In this document: positions 1 through 12,662 of the stretch, piece by piece | Layout of the letters: every line of letters starts with the position of its first letter | How positions within the stretch are numbered: the stretch's first letter is position 1 | Position numbers and translations under genes: made by a program | The notes under the pieces: model-generated | Seen by the model: only the letters and a program-made list of their open reading frames with translations | What the model was told of the DNA's origin: nothing | The model's database searches: none | NCBI GenBank assembly: GCA_947044405.1 | Contig: CAMRHE010000205.1 | Coordinates: forward strand, 744,001 to 808,000 | Source: Leptodactylus fallax | Taxonomy: Eukaryota; Chordata; Amphibia; Anura; Leptodactylidae | Reading direction: 5' to 3' | Length of the DNA stretch: 64,000 nt

Positions 1-43
1 ACACCAGTCAGGGACAAACATAGACTTCAGCTATCACTCATGA

Positions 44-1025
<982 letters not shown>

Positions 1026-1027
1026 TA

Positions 1028-1029
1028 GA

Positions 1030-1098
<69 letters not shown>
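1028..1098. repeat. (GT)n(AT)n compound microsatellite
   Basis: An uninterrupted GT run passes into an AT run of more than 40 bp immediately beside the Tc1 right end, about 90 bp upstream of a CTNNA1 exon. Copy number is probably polymorphic. Confidence 0.95.
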
Positions 1099-1104
<6 letters not shown>

Positions 1105-1188
1105 AAATGACATACTCTTAATATTGTTACTCAGAGGAGAAAGGATCATCATGATGTGTATATAAACATTTTTTTTTTCTGTTAACAG

Positions 1189-1345
1189 GTAATAAATGCA
1201 GCCTTGGCACTTGCAGCTAAACCTCATAGCAAAGTCGCTCAAGAAACGATGGATCTTTTCAAAGATCAATGGGAAAAACAAGTTCGGATCTTGACAGATG
1301 CAGTTGATGACATCACTTCAATCGATGACTTCTTGGCTGTCTCAG
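1189..1345 (+). CDS. ctnna1: ctnna1 exon, residues 464-515 plus first base of 516
   Basis: The acceptor is a T-rich tract ending gttaacag; the donor is TCAG|gtatct. The exon enters in phase 0 with VINAALALAAKP and leaves one base, completed as the E of ENH in the next exon. It covers the end of M2 and start of M3 (TDAVDDITSIDDFLAVS). Reading through the donor adds only intronic residues to a stop at 1440. Confidence 0.96.
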
Positions 1346-4300
1346 GTATCTTATTAATACATAAAAAGCTAAAAACTTACACTGCATTAGTTACACAATT
1401 CTCAGATTATGTTCATAATTTGAAAGAAGACTTGCCCTAAAATAAATACTTGTAACACACATACTTTGGGGCTCTCGTAGACTTTAATTCTAGTAGCAGG
1501 TTGGTTCAGAATTACTAGGGTAAACAGCAAACTACTGTTTGGGGAACATCTTGATGCATGTTACTTCAGCAGTTGTATCCAAAAAAGAACAAAATATTGT
1601 GTGTTGTGTTGACAATATTTCACTTTTTGTCTATTTTCTAGCCCTTGTCTTCTTTATCTTGCCTGCACTGAATAAACTTTATTGCTATATAAACATGTCC
1701 CCCAGAGTATCAATTAGATATCCGCAATACAACAGGGTGCTTGAAGTCTCTGCTCCAGCTCTGATGCTCTGGCTCTCTTTGATGTCACCAATTTAGCTTT
1801 ATTCCTGCTGCAGGTTCATAGAGTTCAGAGGCGGTCATGTGACTAAGAGTCGGAGCATCAGCAGGGGAGGCAGAGGAGCAAAACTCCCCAACTGTGATTT
1901 GTAAAGCTAATAATCAGGACTCCAGAGGACTTTGATATATATTAGTAATACAGTTGATCCAGTGTAGGAGATGCACTTGTAAGCGCTATTCTTCTCTGCA
2001 TAACCCCTTTTAACCCACAATGTACCACGCAGGTGGGCATTGGTGGGAGGCAGTTTCCAGGACATTACCATGCTTGGATCACAATCAGAAGCTGATATAC
2101 AGCTGGCATTCTTTTTCAGCAGCAGTATAACCCCTTAGATACTGTGGTCAATAGAGACTGCGGCACCTAATTGAGTTCATAGAGAAAGCCCACCATTACT
2201 TGGATCATTAGATGCTGATAGGTTGCAAAAAGACATGTCCATCAAGTTTAAGCAAGGAATTTTATACAATTACGTAACCATTAATGTTATTTTGTTGTAA
2301 AAAGCATAATTTTTTTTGAAGCAATCAATCGTTAGACCCTTATTCACACATCAATGTTTTCATTTGTGCTTGTGAGCCAAAACCAGAAATAGGTCAAAAA
2401 CATGGAAAGGCAAAAATGTTCCCACGATACCTTATCCTTATTGTAATCGCTGCTCCTGGTTTGGCTTGTAAAGAACACTGATGGAAGATACTGACGTGAA
2501 TAAGGCCTTATTCATACTGTATGTCTATGCTCTGTACTTGATATTCACAGACCCCTTCACTCGAATGTGGGGAATGAAAGAAATCGGTTATACCTCTTTA
2601 CAGCCTCACAGACCTTTCCATTCAGACTCTGGAAACCTTGATCTTGTGTGGATAGGGAATAAGTTGATGAGGTGGGACATCCCTTTGGTCAAACCACTGA
2701 GAACTTTATGTAATGTCTAGAGCATACAAAGACAGCAAAATTTTGTCAGGATAACTGAATTTTGAAATATTGGTGAGGGGAAAGGAGGAATTTATCAAGA
2801 CAGGCATTTAGCATGTTGGTCTTGATAATCTTTGCAGCTCAAACAATGCACCTCATAAAGTGTCTCCTCCAGCATGGCGTAGATAATCATAAATCTGACT
2901 GGCGCACGACATGATACATTTCCCCCCAATATGTCCATTCATTTTATTAATGGTAAATTATTTGTATGTTTTATTCCAGAAAATCATATTTTGGAGGATG
3001 TCAATAAATGTGTGATAGCTCTTCAGGAAAAAGATGTTGATGGGCTGGATCGTACAGCTGGCGCAATACGTGGGCGTGCCGCTCGAGTTATCTATGTTGT
3101 CACTTCAGAGATGGATAATTATGAACCTGGAGTCTACACAGAAAAAGTCCTGGAAGCAACCAAACTTTTGTCAAACACAGGTATAGCAACAAGAGAATTT
3201 CTAATAGATATATATATGTAAAAAAGTTGCCTCACTGTTCCGACTAAAGTAGGATTTGTTGGGGTACATTATTCTTCTAGTTACCCCTATTTTGTTATCT
3301 TTCTGATAAGGGTGTACATTTTTGTCTTTGTCTCCCCTCCTCATTTTCCGAGTTCTAAACTTTGCCGCACTGTTATATTGCATGTTCTGACATGTCTATG
3401 TATTTTTGCAGTCATGCCGCGATTCACAGAGCAAGTTGAAGCAGCGGTTGAAGCCCTCAGTGGAGACACCAATCAGACGATGGATGAAAATGAGTTTATT
3501 GATGCATCCCGATTAGTGTATGATGGCATTCGGGATATCCGAAAGGCAGTGTTGATGATAAGAGTAGGTTTTGCAAGAGTTATATTCAATATTAAATTGG
3601 AACAGAAGCTGCTCAGATAAGATATAACTTAAGATAATACAAATTTACAATTACAAGTGCAGTCCATCATGTAGATCAGGACTGGCCAAACTTTTTTAGC
3701 AGGGAAAGAACTTTTTTAAACTGAGTTAGGTGATTTGCCATAGGACTAGAGACGTCCTATGGCAGGGGTATTATATATAATATATAATACCCCTATATAA
3801 GAGTTATAGGGGCCACACTTTTGGTATCTTATTACTTGGCATTCTTCAGAGTTGGCGGTTCTGCTTCTTCACTCTACCTTACTCCATTCAAGACTGTATA
3901 TTAACCATTAAAGATTGTGAGACACTTTCTAATAGCTGTACTCAAGACTCAAAAGTCCCTATCTGATTCGCCAGTGAACCTTTCGCTAGTAAAGGGTGTT
4001 GTCAGGCCTACAATGGGGCTGTTTTCCCAGCAAGAGAATAGCATAGTAGCCTAGCATCAATACTTACTGGTTTCTTACTGTGAGATTGACATTTGGCCAA
4101 CGTTAATGTAGTTTAAGAAATAACTGAGAAAATAAGTGTAACAGCACAGATTCTTACCACCAAAGTGTTTTTTTTCCCTACAAATGCATCAAATGGTCAT
4201 AGATTTGTTTTCACTTTATTATCATTATTTTAGACTCCTGAAGAATTGGACGATTCAGATTTTGAGACTGAAGACTTTGATGTGAGAAGTCGAACCAGTG

Positions 4301-7300
4301 TCCAGACTGAAGATGACCAACTTATTGCTGGACAGAGTGCAAGAGTGAGTTGTAGTTTTGATTTTATTAAATAAGATTTCTTTAACCCCTTCCTTCTCTG
4401 ATACTGCTTCATGATAAACGTGTTAGGGTGATTGTGTGATTACTGGCAGGAGCCTGACTGACACACACAGCCCAGGTCCCTGACGCAACTTTAACATGCT
4501 GCTGTCAATAGCAACTGCGGCATGTAAAGTGGCTAGACAGAGGGGTTGGCCTGGCCGTGACCTACTGCACTGCCATGGATGGAAGCCTATTAGGCCCAGT
4601 CAGAGGGCCTATTTGTATCCCATACAGATAAAGATGAAACATATATAAGTATTTATCCCATATGGTGAACGCCATACTGGGATAAAATAATGCCCGCCCA
4701 TATCACTGGTTTTTGGTCTCTTCATCTCAGAAAAATTTTTATTATATTGCCCAAAATGGTATCAATAAAAGCTACATCTTATCCTGCAAAAAAAAGCCCT
4801 TACACCTTCACAGCTAGAAATATAAAGCGTGATTGGTGTCATAATATGGCAATGCAAGAATATCTAACTTTGATAAAAGTATTAAAACTATATAAATTTA
4901 GTATTGCTGCAAGGTAAAGTGTAATTTTTTTAGCGCACAGTGAACGCAGTAAAACAAAAACCTGTAGAACCATGATACAATAGCATTTTTTAAATCCACC
5001 CATTAATTTTTTTTTCCACCTTCCCATTACATAGTGTATATTATATGGTGCTATTACGATAGGTTCACACTAGCATTAATCTCTCTGTCGTCCAGGTCCG
5101 CATGGGGACACGGGAGAGCCCGTCTGTCAAAAAAGCAGTTACCTGCATACCACATAGACTATAATGGGGTCCGCAAGGTGTCCGTTTTTATACTGAAACT
5201 GGCAAAGAGAAGAGTCCTCTATACAGGATTTTTCTCTCCACCCATTTTAGACGGAATCTGCAGGAGAGTTTCCTACGGAGACTCCAACACAGATGTGAAC
5301 CTAGCCTTAGAAAAGTATAACTTGTCCAAAACAAGTCTTCATATGGCTATGTGAATGGCAAAATAAAATTAATTTATGGCTTTTGGACAGTGGAACAAAA
5401 AATGGCAGTGTCAGGAAAGTCAACATAAATCAGCAGTACAAGAATATAGCTTTGTATTCTATCTTAGGAGAGAAAATACCTCTTTTCTAATATATGGAAG
5501 GTTTGGCATGCTTTGAGTTGTGCTGAAGATATAAATTTCTTTTTAATATATTTTAGGCAATTATGGCTCAATTACCACAAGAACAAAAGGCTAAAATTGC
5601 TGAACAGGTTGCAAGCTTCCAAGAAGAGAAAAGTAAACTTGATGCTGAAGTATCAAAATGGGATGACAGTGGAAATGACATTATTGTTCTGGCCAAGCAG
5701 ATGTGTATGATAATGATGGAAATGACTGATTTTACTAGGTGAGTCATCTTATATAATACATTTGATGCCGCTGCACATAAATAGTATGCTCCAGACCGGG
5801 AGATTCCAGTGCCTCACCTCGTGACAATAGTTGAGCAGTCGTTCAAAGGTGAAGCATTGGAAAGGGTTTGCTGACAAGAGCCAGAGCACTTGCCATGCTT
5901 GGGACTGCCCATGGGGCACTTGCAAACTTATTTACATATATTATAAAAGTTCACTCTCTCAGCAATACTATAACTGTATCTGTGGCCACAAAAATATGTT
6001 TCCACATATGGGATCCATTTTCTTTTTTAATTGATGACCTGTCCTCAGGATAGGGCATCAGTATCAGCTCAGTGAGACTCTGATATCTGGGCCTCCCACT
6101 GATCAACTGTTGGAAGAGGCCGTGGCGCTCGTGCGAGAGCTGTTACCTCGTTACATTGCACACTCTCTGTTCCTCAACAGCTGTGAGATAATCATAGCCT
6201 TGTCCTATAGATGTGAAAGGGACAAGGCTGTAATTACATGGCATGGCCACTATGAAACATCAGGTATTGGATCACCACTGATGACTTATTGAACCTATGT
6301 TGAAGAAATGGACAACCCATTTAAATTCCCTGCCAGGTATAATTATTGGTTTACTAACTTTTCTTTCCTCCCCTGTTTTGGTATACTTGTTTTATCCCCT
6401 TTAGTCTTCTACAAAACACTATACAGACCTGTTATAAGAGTTTTAATGCAATCTTGTAGTGATCTGATTTCTTTTTTAAAGGGGAAAGGGGCCACTTAAA
6501 AACACATCAGATGTAATTAGCGCAGCAAAGAAGATTGCAGAAGCTGGATCACGTATGGACAAGTTAGGACGTACCATAGCTGATCATGTAAGTATTTAGT
6601 ATTATTATATAAAGGCATTTTATCACATTGGTGTCATATTACCATACATCTACTTACATGTATCACGCGTACTTTCCCTAGCCTGCAAACCTTAAAGTTT
6701 TCCAGGCAAACAATATTGATGACTTATCCTTAGGATAGGTCATCAATATCAGGTCGTGAGGGTCGGACACCTGGACCCCTGCCAATCAGCTTTTCTGTGC
6801 CACTATATAGAGAATAGAGTAGAAAGGAAATACCAATGTTTTTTGTGTTGCCGCCATGCTGAGTTACTACTGCTCAGCTCCCATTGGTTCGTATAGGAGT
6901 TAAGCTGTAGTGATCAGAACGGATTGCTATACCGACAATAGAGCTATCTGTTTCTGGCTCTGTTCTCTGTATAGTAGCTGCTGAGAACAGCTGATTAGTG
7001 GTGGTCCCATGTGTTGGACCCCCTCTAATATGATACCTATGACTATGCTAGGGGCAGAGCATCAATATTGTTTGCCTGGAAAACCCCATTAAATGTATTT
7101 CACTAGGTTGACGTTTTCTTTTATAAGCATAGAAATGGAGATTGTTTTTTCAGGAGAGCTGGAAACTGACAGTGCAAGTAAGATAACAATGTAAAGACTG
7201 TATATCTTTTTAAGTACCCTTACTGTGAGCTTACTGTTCATTTTATTTCCCAGTGTCCTGATTCAACTTGCAAACAGGATCTTTTGGCGTATCTTCAGCG

Positions 7301-7867
7301 CATCGCTCTTTACTGTCACCAGCTGAACATTTGCAGCAAAGTCAAGGCTGAAGTTCAGAATCTTGGGGGTGAACTGGTTGTCTCTGGAGTAAGTAAATTG
7401 TGTTCTTCTGTAAAGAATCACACGGACGGACACTTTGTAGCTGCAAAGTCTTATTAGACCTTTTTTGCACACTTTAACTTGTAGGGTTATTAACCTAAAA
7501 AGAAAAAGCTATGAACTTCATATGTTTTGGGTGTGGGTGTGTGTACTTTTTTATTAAACTGGTTTCTCAAATATTTTAGGTTGACAGTGCCATGTCCCTC
7601 ATTCAAGCTGCCAAGAATCTGATGAATGCTGTGGTGCAAACCGTGAAGGCCTCATATGTGGCCTCTACAAAGTACCAGAAATCACAAGGGATGGCATCCC
7701 TAAATCTCCCTGCAGTTTCTTGGAAAATGAAGGCTCCAGAGAAAAAGCCCCTGGTCAAGAGGGAAAAACAGGACGAGACTCAAACCAAAATAAAACGTGC
7801 ATCTCAGAAGAAACTTGTCAATCCAGTGCAGGCGCTTAGTGAATTTAAAGTTATGGAGAGCATATAA
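1189..7867 (+). CDS. ctnna1: Alpha-catenin 1, last eight coding exons (5' part outside window)
   Basis: Alpha-catenin links the cadherin-beta-catenin complex to F-actin at adherens junctions. Coding exons are 1189-1345, 2980-3180, 3412-3563, 4234-4344, 5557-5738, 6482-6587, 7254-7388 and 7580-7867. All introns are GT-AG and phases match throughout. The 1,332 nt give 443 residues and a TAA. If the protein is 906 aa as in human, these are residues 464-906. That numbering puts the CK2-type serine of ELDDSDFETED exactly at 641. Paralogue choice rests on signatures such as TPEELDDSDFETEDFD, KYQKSQGMASLNLPAVSW and the Ile ending; CTNNA2 differs at these. Domains are the end of M2 and all of M3, the linker (634-670), and the actin-binding domain plus tail (671-906). 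Introns carry only transposon debris. The promoter and upstream exons lie left of the window. Confidence 0.97.
2980..3180 (+). CDS. ctnna1: ctnna1 exon, residues 516-582
   Basis: The acceptor is ttattccag and the donor CACAG|gtatag. It encodes NHILEDVNKCVIALQEKD through VVTSEMDNYEPGVYTEK to LLSNT, in the M3 bundle. It ends with one base of V583. ARVIYVV has Tyr where I recall His in human. Confidence 0.96.
3412..3563 (+). CDS. ctnna1: ctnna1 exon, residues 583-633
   Basis: The acceptor is tatttttgcag; the donor AGA|gtaggt. It encodes MPRFTEQVEAAVEAL to DIRKAVLMIR, the last M3 helices, and ends in phase 0. The SGDTNQT stretch differs from the human SSDPAQP I recall, a plausible loop variation. 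Confidence 0.96.
4234..4344 (+). CDS. ctnna1: ctnna1 exon, residues 634-670 (phospho-linker)
   Basis: The acceptor is atcattattttag; the donor is gtgagt. Thirty-seven codons encode the acidic linker between the M and actin-binding domains. S641 (DDSDFETED) and the S652/T654/S655/T658 cluster (VRSRTSVQTEDD) are all present. In mammals these are CK2 and CK1 sites. Confidence 0.96.
4380..5034 (-). repeat. piggyBac-type MITE remnant in ctnna1 intron
   Basis: It begins TTTAACCCCTT and contains GTGATTGGTGTCATAATA, TAAATTTAGTATTGCTGC and GCACAGTGAACGCAGTAAAA. I recognise these as typical of the large TTAA-ended non-autonomous elements of frogs. It also has CATATGGTGAACGCCATA, shared with other copies in this window. 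The distal terminus is lost. No coding capacity. Confidence 0.5.
5058..5310. repeat. TTCACAC-ended foldback MITE
   Basis: The left end is AGGTTCACAC and the right end GTGAACCTAGCC, inverted relative to each other. Internal GACTATAATGGGGTCCGCA and an AGTCCT-type core are shared with copies at 29105, 35578, 35932, 36443 and 54903. Superfamily not determined. Confidence 0.7.
5557..5738 (+). CDS. ctnna1: ctnna1 exon, residues 671-730 plus two bases of 731
   Basis: The acceptor is atattttag; the donor ACTAG|gtgagt. It opens the actin-binding five-helix bundle with AIMAQLPQEQKAKIAEQVAS and contains KWDDSGNDIIVLAKQMCMIM. It ends two bases into R731. Confidence 0.96.
6030..6312. repeat. MITE of the GGATAGG(T)CATCA family
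   Basis: TGATGACCTGTCCTCAGGAT and ATCAGTATCAG at the left, and a diverged CCACTGATGACTTATTG at the right, match the better preserved copy at 6699-7092. It occupies a ctnna1 intron and is non-coding. Confidence 0.6.
6482..6587 (+). CDS. ctnna1: ctnna1 exon, residues 731-766
   Basis: The acceptor is tttttaaag and the donor CAT|gtaagt. The first base completes R731, giving RGKGPLKNTSDVISAAKKIA and on to GRTIADH. ISAA and GRTIADH are CTNNA1-type rather than CTNNA2-type. Confidence 0.96.
6699..7092. repeat. MITE with TTCCAGGCAAACAATATTGA termini
   Basis: The left terminus TTCCAGGCAAACAATATTGA is mirrored on the right by ATCAATATTGTTTGCCTGGA, nearly perfect inverted repeats. Next comes TTAGGATAGGTCATCAATAT and GATCAG-type text, a pattern I recognise from many frog genomic sequences. 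Confidence 0.8.
7254..7388 (+). CDS. ctnna1: ctnna1 exon, residues 767-811
   Basis: The acceptor is ttatttcccag and the donor GGA|gtaagt. Forty-five codons encode CPDSTCKQDLLAYLQRIALY to NLGGELVVSG within the actin-binding domain. Confidence 0.96.
7580..7867 (+). CDS. ctnna1: ctnna1 last coding exon, residues 812-906 and stop
   Basis: The acceptor is aatattttag. It encodes VDSAMSLIQAAKNLMN, TVKASYVASTKYQKSQGMAS, then the basic tail EKKPLVKREKQDETQTKIKR and VQALSEFKVMESI before TAA. Human ends AMDSI, so the V and E here are mild changes. Confidence 0.97.
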   Translation, partial: VDSAMSLIQAAKNLMNAVVQTVKASYVASTKYQKSQGMASLNLPAVSWKMKAPEKKPLVKREKQDETQTKIKRASQKKLVNPVQALSEFKVMESI

Positions 7868-9030
7868 GGATATGCAATATAAAAAGTGATATCTGCATTG
7901 TTCACTTTTCTGTCATAAGCCAGTTGTATCTTTTATTAATCAAGCTGAGAGTAGCAAATAATTAGGGAAATGATAGATAAAAAAAAGGATTAAAACTGGA
8001 AGTGTTACAGCATTTAGATGACACTGTCTACATGGAAAGTGATGTAAATCTTGTTTTCCGTAATTGTCCATTCCCTGCATGGTAGACTATTAAGTTACAA
8101 AACTGTGAGCAAATTCTTTATATTTTTTCAAGCTTTAGTCTGAGGCTTAATAGTATTCAGCAGTGGTTTTATCTCATTGATATATTGCTTAAACACTTTA
8201 TGCACAAACCAATTGAAATCCCTTATATTTGCCTGTGCTTTGGCTGATTTGATTAGATAATGATAAAGTTTTACTAGTTATATATTTTATTTTTTTATGT
8301 CGTTTTTCTAAGTCTAACACTAAATCAAAAGCCAGTTTTTTGTTTTTTCCTCTCCCTGATAGCACTGCCAAGACAACGAGTACTGCGTCAATTATCTTTG
8401 GCTCTTGGATACTAAAGCTTCCTGTCTTTATAATAGTTGTCTCTGATATTATATAGATGCTTTGTGATCATTTTGATACATATCCCTAGACATTTCTGAG
8501 TTACATACTAAGTAGACTCATAATTTTGTGAAGCCCTGCACGGTTTTCTTGGAGAAAAGCTTTATTTTTTTGTTTATTACCTTTAAATGACGCAAGGTAA
8601 AAATAGAATGGCGCAACCTGATTCTACGTTGTGGTGGGAGTTTCTTTCTTACTCTGTGGCCCTTCTGGTAAATGCAGTTTTCTAATTGAGATAGTCAGAC
8701 CTCTTTTGGCTACTGGACTTTTTCACTTTTTCTAGGACTGTAAAGTAACCACTTTTACATTTTGAAAGAATAAAAGTAAAAAGAGCTATTTTTTTTTATT
8801 TTATTTTTTTTTTCTCAGTCACATTCCTTTTTGTAGGGAACGTCTCAAGAGTTTCACACTGCCTGTGGTTAGGGCAGCTTGCAAATAATGAGGGGTTTCC
8901 TCAAAAACTCTAATTTATACAGATCTTTGTTCAAGCACATTTCATATTACTGAAAAAAAAACTTTGAAAATGTAATTATAAATTCTGATATCTGTTTTCT
9001 ATGCTGCCAATAAAGTAAATTTTTTACTTC
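7868..9030 (+). other. ctnna1: ctnna1 3' untranslated region
   Basis: AT-rich sequence after the stop with no open frame. Two AATAAA signals lie at 8769-8774 and 9009-9014. The second sits before a T-rich stretch and is the likelier main cleavage site, giving a 3'UTR near 1.15 kb. The exact end is inferred. Confidence 0.65.
9009..9014 (+). promoter_or_regulatory. ctnna1: Likely ctnna1 polyadenylation signal
   Basis: AATAAA in GCCAATAAAGTAAA about 1.14 kb after the stop, followed by T-rich sequence. An upstream AATAAA at 8769 could give a shorter form. Confidence 0.55.
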
Positions 9031-9764
9031 TACATTTTTCTTGCTTATATTTTTTTAAACTATGGATACACATTGATGTCCTATACAGTATTTACAACTC
9101 TACTGTAAATTTAAGAAATTTTCGAATACTTTTAATTGGTAGTGTAAAGACCAGTGCAACTTATTTCCATCCACATGGTCCCACCTATCATGAAAACAGG
9201 GGGTGCTTTGTACCCCACTCTAAATGAGCTGCGCTTTGGTTGTACCTCTGTGGTTCCATAGAAATAAAAGGAGCAATCCAACCACCAGTCCATTTAGACT
9301 AGGATGCATGGCACTCCAGTTTTTTTGATTAGTGGATGTCCAAGTGGTCGTACCTAGTGGATAAGGGGATAAGTTGCATAGGTGGGCACACACCTTTTAT
9401 TTCATAAAATTTAACTTGAATGTACCAGTCTCAGTATTTTCCCCAATAGTGTATTGCAGTGTTTTTGCTGCTCTCAGTCCCTCACACAAGCTTTATAAAG
9501 CATATCTTGCCTAATTAGGGGAAAAAATGAAATAGTTAAGATGGTTTTCATGTGTCTGCTATGGCCTTGCAACCTGTACACTGTACTGTGCACATATGAG
9601 ATCACTACAAGAATTGAATGGTTTATGCCCTACTGAAAACAAAATCCAAACATAATATTGGTGACCATCTTTGTTACATGTTCACAAAAGAGATAGATAT
9701 ATATATATAATATATGATATATTATATAAAGATATAACAATAGCTTAAACACATTTTGAAAATA

Positions 9765-10028
9765 TTGTGGCGCTTGAAAGTTCAGGAACTCTTCAGAATT
9801 TTCTATATTTTTGCATAAATCTAACCTAAAAGTACATCAGATTTTCAGACAAGTGCTAAAAGTAGATATCAAATTAAACTAATGATTCAAAGGTATTAGA
9901 CTGGGTAATTTATTTATAGAGGAAAATAATCCAATATCCCATATCTGGGAGCATGTGAACCTTTATGATTAGCAAAAAATCTGAAGATGAAATTAGAGTC
10001 AGTTGTCTTCAATCAATGGGATGACCAT
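9765..10028. mobile_element. Left-end fragment of a Tc1-like element
   Basis: GTGGCGCTTGAAAGTT, then TTCAGAATTTTCTATATTTT, TAATTTATTTATAGAGGAAA and TGAAATTAGAGTCAG match my recollection of the long inverted repeat and leader of a common fish and frog Tc1 family. Sequence resemblance is lost after about 10028, and no transposase follows, so it is a truncated end. An AT palindrome at about 9690-9730 precedes it. Confidence 0.6.
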
Positions 10029-10194
10029 CTCTCCAGGACACACATGCTGCCACTTCTTTCTATAACGCCACCATTGCTTTAGCCTTTGACTCGGTGGCCC
10101 ACCTCACATATGCCAGTCCAAGGAAGATGTCATCGGTTATAAACGAGCTGTTCTCAACCTCAAGAATGCACTCATTCAGCAAAGTAGGCCTTTC

Positions 10195-11060
10195 TCAGTT
10201 ATTTCACTGGGGGACACAGCACCATGTGTATAGACCTGGTCACTAGGACACAGACACTAGGGAAAAGAAAGCTGTTGGCTCCGCCTCCAGGCTATACCCT
10301 GCCACAGCCACTGTGCATGAATCAGTTTGAACCTAGTGTCCATAGGAGGCAGACACGACCTGACTCAGGTCTTCTGTCTTACACCGTTTTTATTTTTACT
10401 TTTCCTTCAGGTGCAGGGGGTCTTCAGCGTGTATGCCACACTAGTCGTACCCTCCTGTGGGCACAGCGCTCTGCAAAGAGCGCCTCGCCGGTCACCCAGT
10501 CCCCACTCACCACTTGCCGTATTGGCGGCCGGAGTACCGGAGGCCCCACTCCCACGTGTGAGGTCCTACCGAGGGGGTGACCTTGCGGCGCCTGAAGACG
10601 CCTGTCAGGTGAGTATAAGAAGAGTAGAAGACAGGTGAGTATGAAAGCTACCTCTGCCCCTCTCCTCCTCCACCTATGGCCCCCACTCAGCCTCTCAGTG
10701 CCTCTCCCAGGGGGAAAATAGCATGGGCCCTGTTTGGGGGGGGGGTATCACAGGGACCCCCATAACTGGGCCTTAAATTTTAGCAAATAAGCCCCTTTTT
10801 TTCTGGGGCGTTTTTGGGCCTTCTGGTCGCTTCTACCGAGCGGCCTCCATCGGGGGGACCCCCTTTCCTGGCCCCCCAGTACCTTTCCCAGGCCTCCGTC
10901 GGGCCTTCCGGAGTTCGCGGCTGGCCACGTTTCTACACGAGTCCGAGGCCTGGCCAGGAACTAGGCCGCAACTAGGCCCGCCCCTTTCCCGGGCTTTTCT
11001 GGCATCCAGACTCCGCCTGGGGCCTTCCATTGGCCAGGGGGCTGTCCTGGCAAGCCATCC
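10195..11060. repeat. GC-rich repeat-like block, family unknown
   Basis: It is markedly GC-richer than its flanks, beginning near ACTGGGGGACACAGCACCAT. It includes CCTAGTGTCCATAGGAGGCA and several short open frames (up to 118 codons) with no recognisable domain. Duplicated CAGGTGAGTAT donor-like words occur at 10607 and 10632. It may be part of a retroelement or a GC-rich MITE. Confidence 0.35.
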
Positions 11061-11804
11061 AGCCTGCCCAGTAGCTACCTGCCCAGTAGGGGAAGGGCTT
11101 TGCTCTCCTCAGAATCACTTTTTATTTGCTGCTTGTCTTTTTGGCTTGCTGGGACAGTGGGGATTCCTCTTACTCTCCTCACAGCTCCCTGGGAGACATT
11201 GCAGCTAAAACTAACAACCCCACTATTGCTTCTTCATATACCAATGCCATGTTGGTGCAGCCTTCTGCTCCAATAAATAGAAAATTTTTTGGTATTTTTT
11301 TTTTCTTTAGAATGTCACTTCTTCATCACTTTTCAGCCAGGAACACTGTCACAAATTTCTCTTCAAAATAATTAGCCTGTTGCACTTACAAGTCCCCAAA
11401 ACAGACTAATTTTATAATAAAACCATTGCTTTTTACAATATAACTGCCATGTGTGTATAAAACAAACCCCTTCCCCCAAACCAGGCTAATTTTTGGAACA
11501 TTTTAAATGTTAAAACGTGTAAAAGCAAGTGGCAGCGTAGTGTATGGTTAAACTAGCAGTTTGTATCCACTGTTTACCATCCGTTTTCCCATAGACATAC
11601 ATGTCACTGTCACTTTGACATAACTTTGGTTGTGTTTGCTAGAGAGCTAGAAATGGGCTACATAGAGTCCTAGGAGCCCTAACAGTGCCATGCACTATGT
11701 TTTAAGCCAGCTTAATATCTGGTTTGTGACAAATTTATTTTGATCAGAAATATTTGGTCCAAACCCGAAATTAATCTTCTGAGGTTCACCCATCTGTAAC
11801 TATT
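11061..11804. other. No gene seen
   Basis: The open frame at 11126-11371 has no recognisable domain. Nothing else stands out. Confidence 0.5.
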
Positions 11805-12662
11805 ATTAGAAGGAATCTGCCAGGTGGTTTTCCACCATAAGCTTGCCTCGTCATATGCAGGATCATGTAATTATTTTTCCATTGGCGTTCCTGTGTAATC
11901 TTTCTGTTGCAGCAAAGTTAAAGGGGTTGTCCAGGCTAAAAATTTTTTTTATTAATTAGGTCGGGGGAGGTGAAAAAAAAAAAATAAAACCATACTCACC
12001 TGTTCCCAGTGCTCCGGTGCCTCCCCACGCAGCCCAGTCCTATAGCTCTATTGTTGTCTTTCAGCAGAAGTACCCGCCGCATGTGACAGCTGAGGCCAAT
12101 CAGTGGCCTCAAGAAGAGAACCGGGATGTCACTACCTCAGCGGAAGGGAGCCGGGACATCAGGGAGAAAGGTAGAAACAGCAAGAAGGTAGTCAAGCTGC
12201 AGGATCGGGCCGCCCTGAGAGGGCATCGCAGCATCGGGGAGGGACAGGTGTATTTTTTTTTTTTTAATATTTCTTTCACCTCCCCAGCCTAATTTGGAAA
12301 ATATTGTTTAGCCTGGGCAATCTCTTCAAGTTATAAATGTTCCTCATCCTCCTGAAGCCAACAGTCTATGGAGAAGCAGGCGCTTCAGCGCCTGCCCAAG
12401 ATTAGGCCAGTGAGTAATGAGGGGGTCTTGTGACATCAGGGCATGAAGGGACTATGAGGGAGATGTCAATCATGCCTAGTAGGCGTGATCAGCAAGTGGA
12501 TGGCCTCACTACACTGAATTGCTCCTGCCCAATGTGACTACTTAGGTTCATTTATATGTTCACTTTGCAACAGAAACATTTTGGAGGGGCACAAATGGGA
12601 AGGGAATTACTTGATATTGAACATATTGGTCAGAACTGCCACCTGACAGGTTCCCTTTAAGA
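11805..12662. repeat. MITE interrupted by a second MITE
   Basis: AAGGAATCTGCCAGGTGGTT at the left mirrors CCACCTGACAGGTTCCCTTT at the right, imperfect inverted termini. Inner arms also match (TTTCTGTTGCAGCAAAG against CTTTGCAACAGAAA). The block at 11927-12330 is a separate insertion. Confidence 0.6.
11927..12330. repeat. Nested MITE with AAAGGGGTTGTCCAGGCT terminus
   Basis: AAAGGGGTTGTCCAGGCTAA at the left is mirrored by TTTAGCCTGGGCAATCTCTT at the right. A second inner pair is AGGTCGGGGGAGGTGAAA against TTTCACCTCCCCAGCCTAAT. The centre is GC-rich. The GGGGTTGTCC terminus recurs near 24350 and 42233. Confidence 0.65.

Noticed and set aside
10224..10638. Overlapping 100-118 codon frames in GC-rich DNA
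   Set aside because: No domain, no splice-consistent context and unusual composition; more likely a repeat than an exon.
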